Source: Bacteroidia bacterium (GTDB lineage: Bacteria > Bacteroidota > Bacteroidia > Bacteroidales > Prolixibacteraceae). From it: 8,590 nucleotides of DNA. The stretch is taken from the NCBI GenBank assembly GCA_025358395.1, contig JANYJT010000071.1, forward strand, positions 1 through 8,590. The letters run 5' to 3'. A program made the position numbers and the translations under genes. Shown in pieces: positions 7,551 through 8,590 of the stretch (positions are counted from its first letter, which is position 1; each line of letters begins with the position of its first letter). A model generated the notes under the pieces. The model saw nothing but the letters and a program-made list of their open reading frames with translations. It made no database searches and had not been told where the DNA came from.

Positions 7551-7576
7551 AAAGTGAAGAACGCACTGAGCAAGAT
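7551..7576 (+). repeat. Core of dispersed composite element, copy B
   Basis: On the plus strand this begins AAAGTGAAGAACGC and ends CAAGAT, matching copy A (151-176, minus strand) at 23 of 26 positions. GGATAAA heptads precede it and AT..CTC heptads follow it, as in copy A. This copy is antisense to the genes, while copy A is in the same sense as the genes. Confidence 0.72.
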
Positions 7577-7605
7577 TTCAACCAATCCCATAACTCATAT
7601 CTCCT

Positions 7606-7654
7606 GTCTCATGTCTCATGTCTCATGTCTCATGTCTCATGTCTCATGTCTCAT
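7606..7654. repeat. Heptanucleotide tandem repeat, 7 perfect copies of GTCTCAT
   Basis: Seven identical 7-bp units lie in the middle of the GNAT-argG gap. Degenerate units flank them on both sides (ATAACTCATATCTCC at 7590-7604, and ATATCTCC with TATATCTCAACTC to about 7678). On the minus strand the unit is ATGAGAC. Perfect identity across seven copies suggests recent expansion, so copy number probably varies between strains. Confidence 0.95.
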
Positions 7655-7685
7655 ATCTCCTGACTTATATCTCAACTCCACTGCC

Positions 7686-7715
7686 CCTTTATCCTTTTAA
7701 CTTTATCCTTTAGCC
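7686..7715. repeat. TTTATCC heptads and right arm of inverted repeat, overlapping the GNAT stop
   Basis: On the minus strand this reads as units GGCTAAA, GGATAAA, GTTAAAA, GGATAAA. Positions 7686-7700 form the right arm of the 15-bp inverted repeat with 7534-7548. The TAA stop of the GNAT gene (7703-7705) and its last codons lie within these units. Confidence 0.82.
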
Positions 7716-8347
7716 TTATTTTTCTTTTCAAGCCACTCCTTGAACATCTCAAAAGGCATGTTCATTTTGCTTTTTTCCTTTTGCCAGGCCGGATCATACA
7801 ACATTCCGGTACACAGACACTTGGAGTGTTTCATTCGCAACAGAATATCATAATTCACACAACTCTGGCATCCCTTCCAGAATTGCTCATCATCGGTGAG
7901 TTCTGAAAATGTGACCGGTCTGTATCCAAGCTCTGAATTTATTTTCATGACGGCCAAACCGGTGGTCAAACCAAACAATTTAGCGTTGGGGAATTTCTTC
8001 CTCGATATCTCAAATGCCTTGTGTTTGATGCGTCGGGCAAGTCCGAAACCTCTGTAATCCCAATGGACAATCAAACCTGAATTGGCCACATATTTTTCAT
8101 CACTCCATGATTCGATGTAACAAAATCCGGCAAATTTTTCTCCATCCAGGGCGATAATCGCTTTCCCCTGACTAATCTTGTCAGCTATATACTCATGGGT
8201 ACGTCTTGCAATACCGGTTCCACGTTCAAGTGAAGCCTTTTCGATGGTATCATTAATTTCGTCCACATATTTCAGATGAGACTCATTGGCCAGCATCACT
8301 GTGATCTCCGGCTTCTTGGGCTCTATATTTTTTTTTCTGAATATCAT
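7703..8347 (-). CDS. GNAT-family acyltransferase, probable N-acylglutamate synthase
   Basis: The 214-residue protein has a GNAT core (about 14-147). Its acyl-CoA pyrophosphate loop is R99-GFGLA in HWDYRGFGLARRIKH, after the strand ANSGLIVHW. The later strand NAKLFGLTTGLAVMKINSELGYRPV is the usual GNAT end. The C-terminal extension (about 150-214) holds four cysteines, C160, C163, C177 and C179, arranged CxxC-x13-CxC. Position between argR and argG, and the absence of any other glutamate acylase here, point to N-acetyl- or N-succinylglutamate synthesis. I recall that fitness work in Bacteroides thetaiotaomicron assigned such a role to the orthologous gene, but I cannot verify that here. A wider GNAT role remains possible. 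The last codons and stop lie in TTTATCC heptads. No clear promoter or Shine-Dalgarno motif is visible upstream. Confidence 0.8.
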   Translation of the reverse strand: MIFRKKNIEPKKPEITVMLANESHLKYVDEINDTIEKASLERGTGIARRTHEYIADKISQGKAIIALDGEKFAGFCYIESWSDEKYVANSGLIVHWDYRGFGLARRIKHKAFEISRKKFPNAKLFGLTTGLAVMKINSELGYRPVTFSELTDDEQFWKGCQSCVNYDILLRMKHSKCLCTGMLYDPAWQKEKSKMNMPFEMFKEWLEKKNKAKG

Positions 8348-8406
8348 TTGTTTACGCTCTTGTGATTGTAAAATTGTTAAAATAACTCTTCCTTAATCGA
8401 CTAATT

Positions 8407-8453
8407 GTTTGAAGGGTTTATGGGGTTTAAAAATTGTTTATGGTGTTTGACAT
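8407..8453. repeat. Degenerate 9-bp array, GTTTNNNNN units
   Basis: Five units begin GTTT: GTTTGAAGG, GTTTATGGG, an 11-base GTTTAAAAATT, GTTTATGGT and GTTTGACAT. They are in the opposite orientation to the perfect ATTTCAAAC array that follows, and meet it at a 16-bp palindrome (8445-8460). Confidence 0.6.
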
Positions 8454-8514
8454 TTCAAACATTTCAAACATTTCAAACATTTCAAACATTTCAAACATTT
8501 CAAACATTTCAAAC
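8452..8514. repeat. Nonanucleotide tandem repeat, 7 perfect copies of ATTTCAAAC
   Basis: Seven identical 9-bp units (GTTTGAAAT on the transcribed strand) end in a partial ATT that overlaps the argR stop codon at 8516-8518. Each unit is the reverse complement of a GTTTGAAAT-type unit like those in the degenerate array at 8407-8453. The gap can therefore fold back on itself. Perfect identity suggests recent expansion or conversion. Confidence 0.95.
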
Positions 8515-8515
8515 A

Positions 8516-8590
8516 TTAAATTCTGTTCTCGAGTTTTGGCATAATACCGATCAGCGTCTTTGTGACATCACTCCGACCAATACCTTCGCG
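8516..8590 (-). CDS. argR: Arginine repressor ArgR, C-terminal fragment cut by window edge
   Basis: The last 24 codons and the stop are present; the gene enters from the right edge. The peptide is REGIGRSDVTKTLIGIMPKL followed by ENRI. This fits the final helix of the ArgR oligomerisation domain, where a conserved GDDT strand (outside the window) is followed by a short loop and a closing helix of about this length. The assignment rests on this weak similarity together with position, because argR precedes the GNAT-argG-argC-argD block in many Bacteroidetes. ArgR would sense arginine and control the cluster. The TAA stop overlaps the end of the nonanucleotide array. Confidence 0.6.
   Translation of the reverse strand, partial: REGIGRSDVTKTLIGIMPKLENRI

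Noticed and set aside
7606..7654. Small protein on the plus strand through the GTCTCAT array
   Set aside because: The open frame is a by-product of the repeat; it has no initiation signal and codes a low-complexity peptide.
8340..8400. Promoter or riboswitch upstream of the GNAT gene
   Set aside because: The stretch is AT-rich but has no convincing promoter boxes or recognisable aptamer.

Overview
This window is part of a Bacteroidota (Bacteroidetes) amino-acid biosynthesis locus. Every gene lies on the minus strand, so transcription runs from the right end to the left. In transcription order the genes are: argR (3' end only), a GNAT acyltransferase, argG, argC, argD, proC, an XRE-cupin regulator, proB, proA, and an ArgF'-type N-acylornithine carbamoyltransferase (5' end only). 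The phylum assignment rests on three things: the acylornithine-type carbamoyltransferase start, the argR-GNAT-argG-argC-argD-proC order typical of this phylum, and the near absence of Shine-Dalgarno sequences. The genus cannot be told from the window; a Bacteroidales or Marinilabiliales type organism is a guess.

The genes serve two parallel routes from glutamate. For proline, ProB phosphorylates glutamate, ProA reduces it to the semialdehyde, and ProC reduces pyrroline-5-carboxylate. For arginine, the GNAT protein probably acylates glutamate, ArgC and ArgD convert the acylated phosphate to acylornithine, ArgF' carbamoylates it, and ArgG condenses citrulline with aspartate. argB, argH and the deacylase are not in the window. 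ArgR and the XRE-cupin protein are the candidate regulators.

Spacing is tight from argD to proA. There are gaps of 30, 10 and 13 bp, and the proB stop overlaps the proA start as TGATG. The larger gaps hold the unexpected part of the window: families of short tandem repeats, mostly 7-bp units and in one gap 9-bp units. They lie at or across the stop codons of argR, GNAT, argG, proC and proA.

Two of these gaps share the same composite architecture: GG..AAA heptads, a 26-bp core that matches at 23 of 26 positions, then AT..CTC heptads. The two copies are in opposite orientation, about 7.4 kb apart. This looks like a dispersed heptad-bracketed element and is the main candidate for something undescribed. 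The genes themselves are conventional and intact apart from the two cut off at the window edges.
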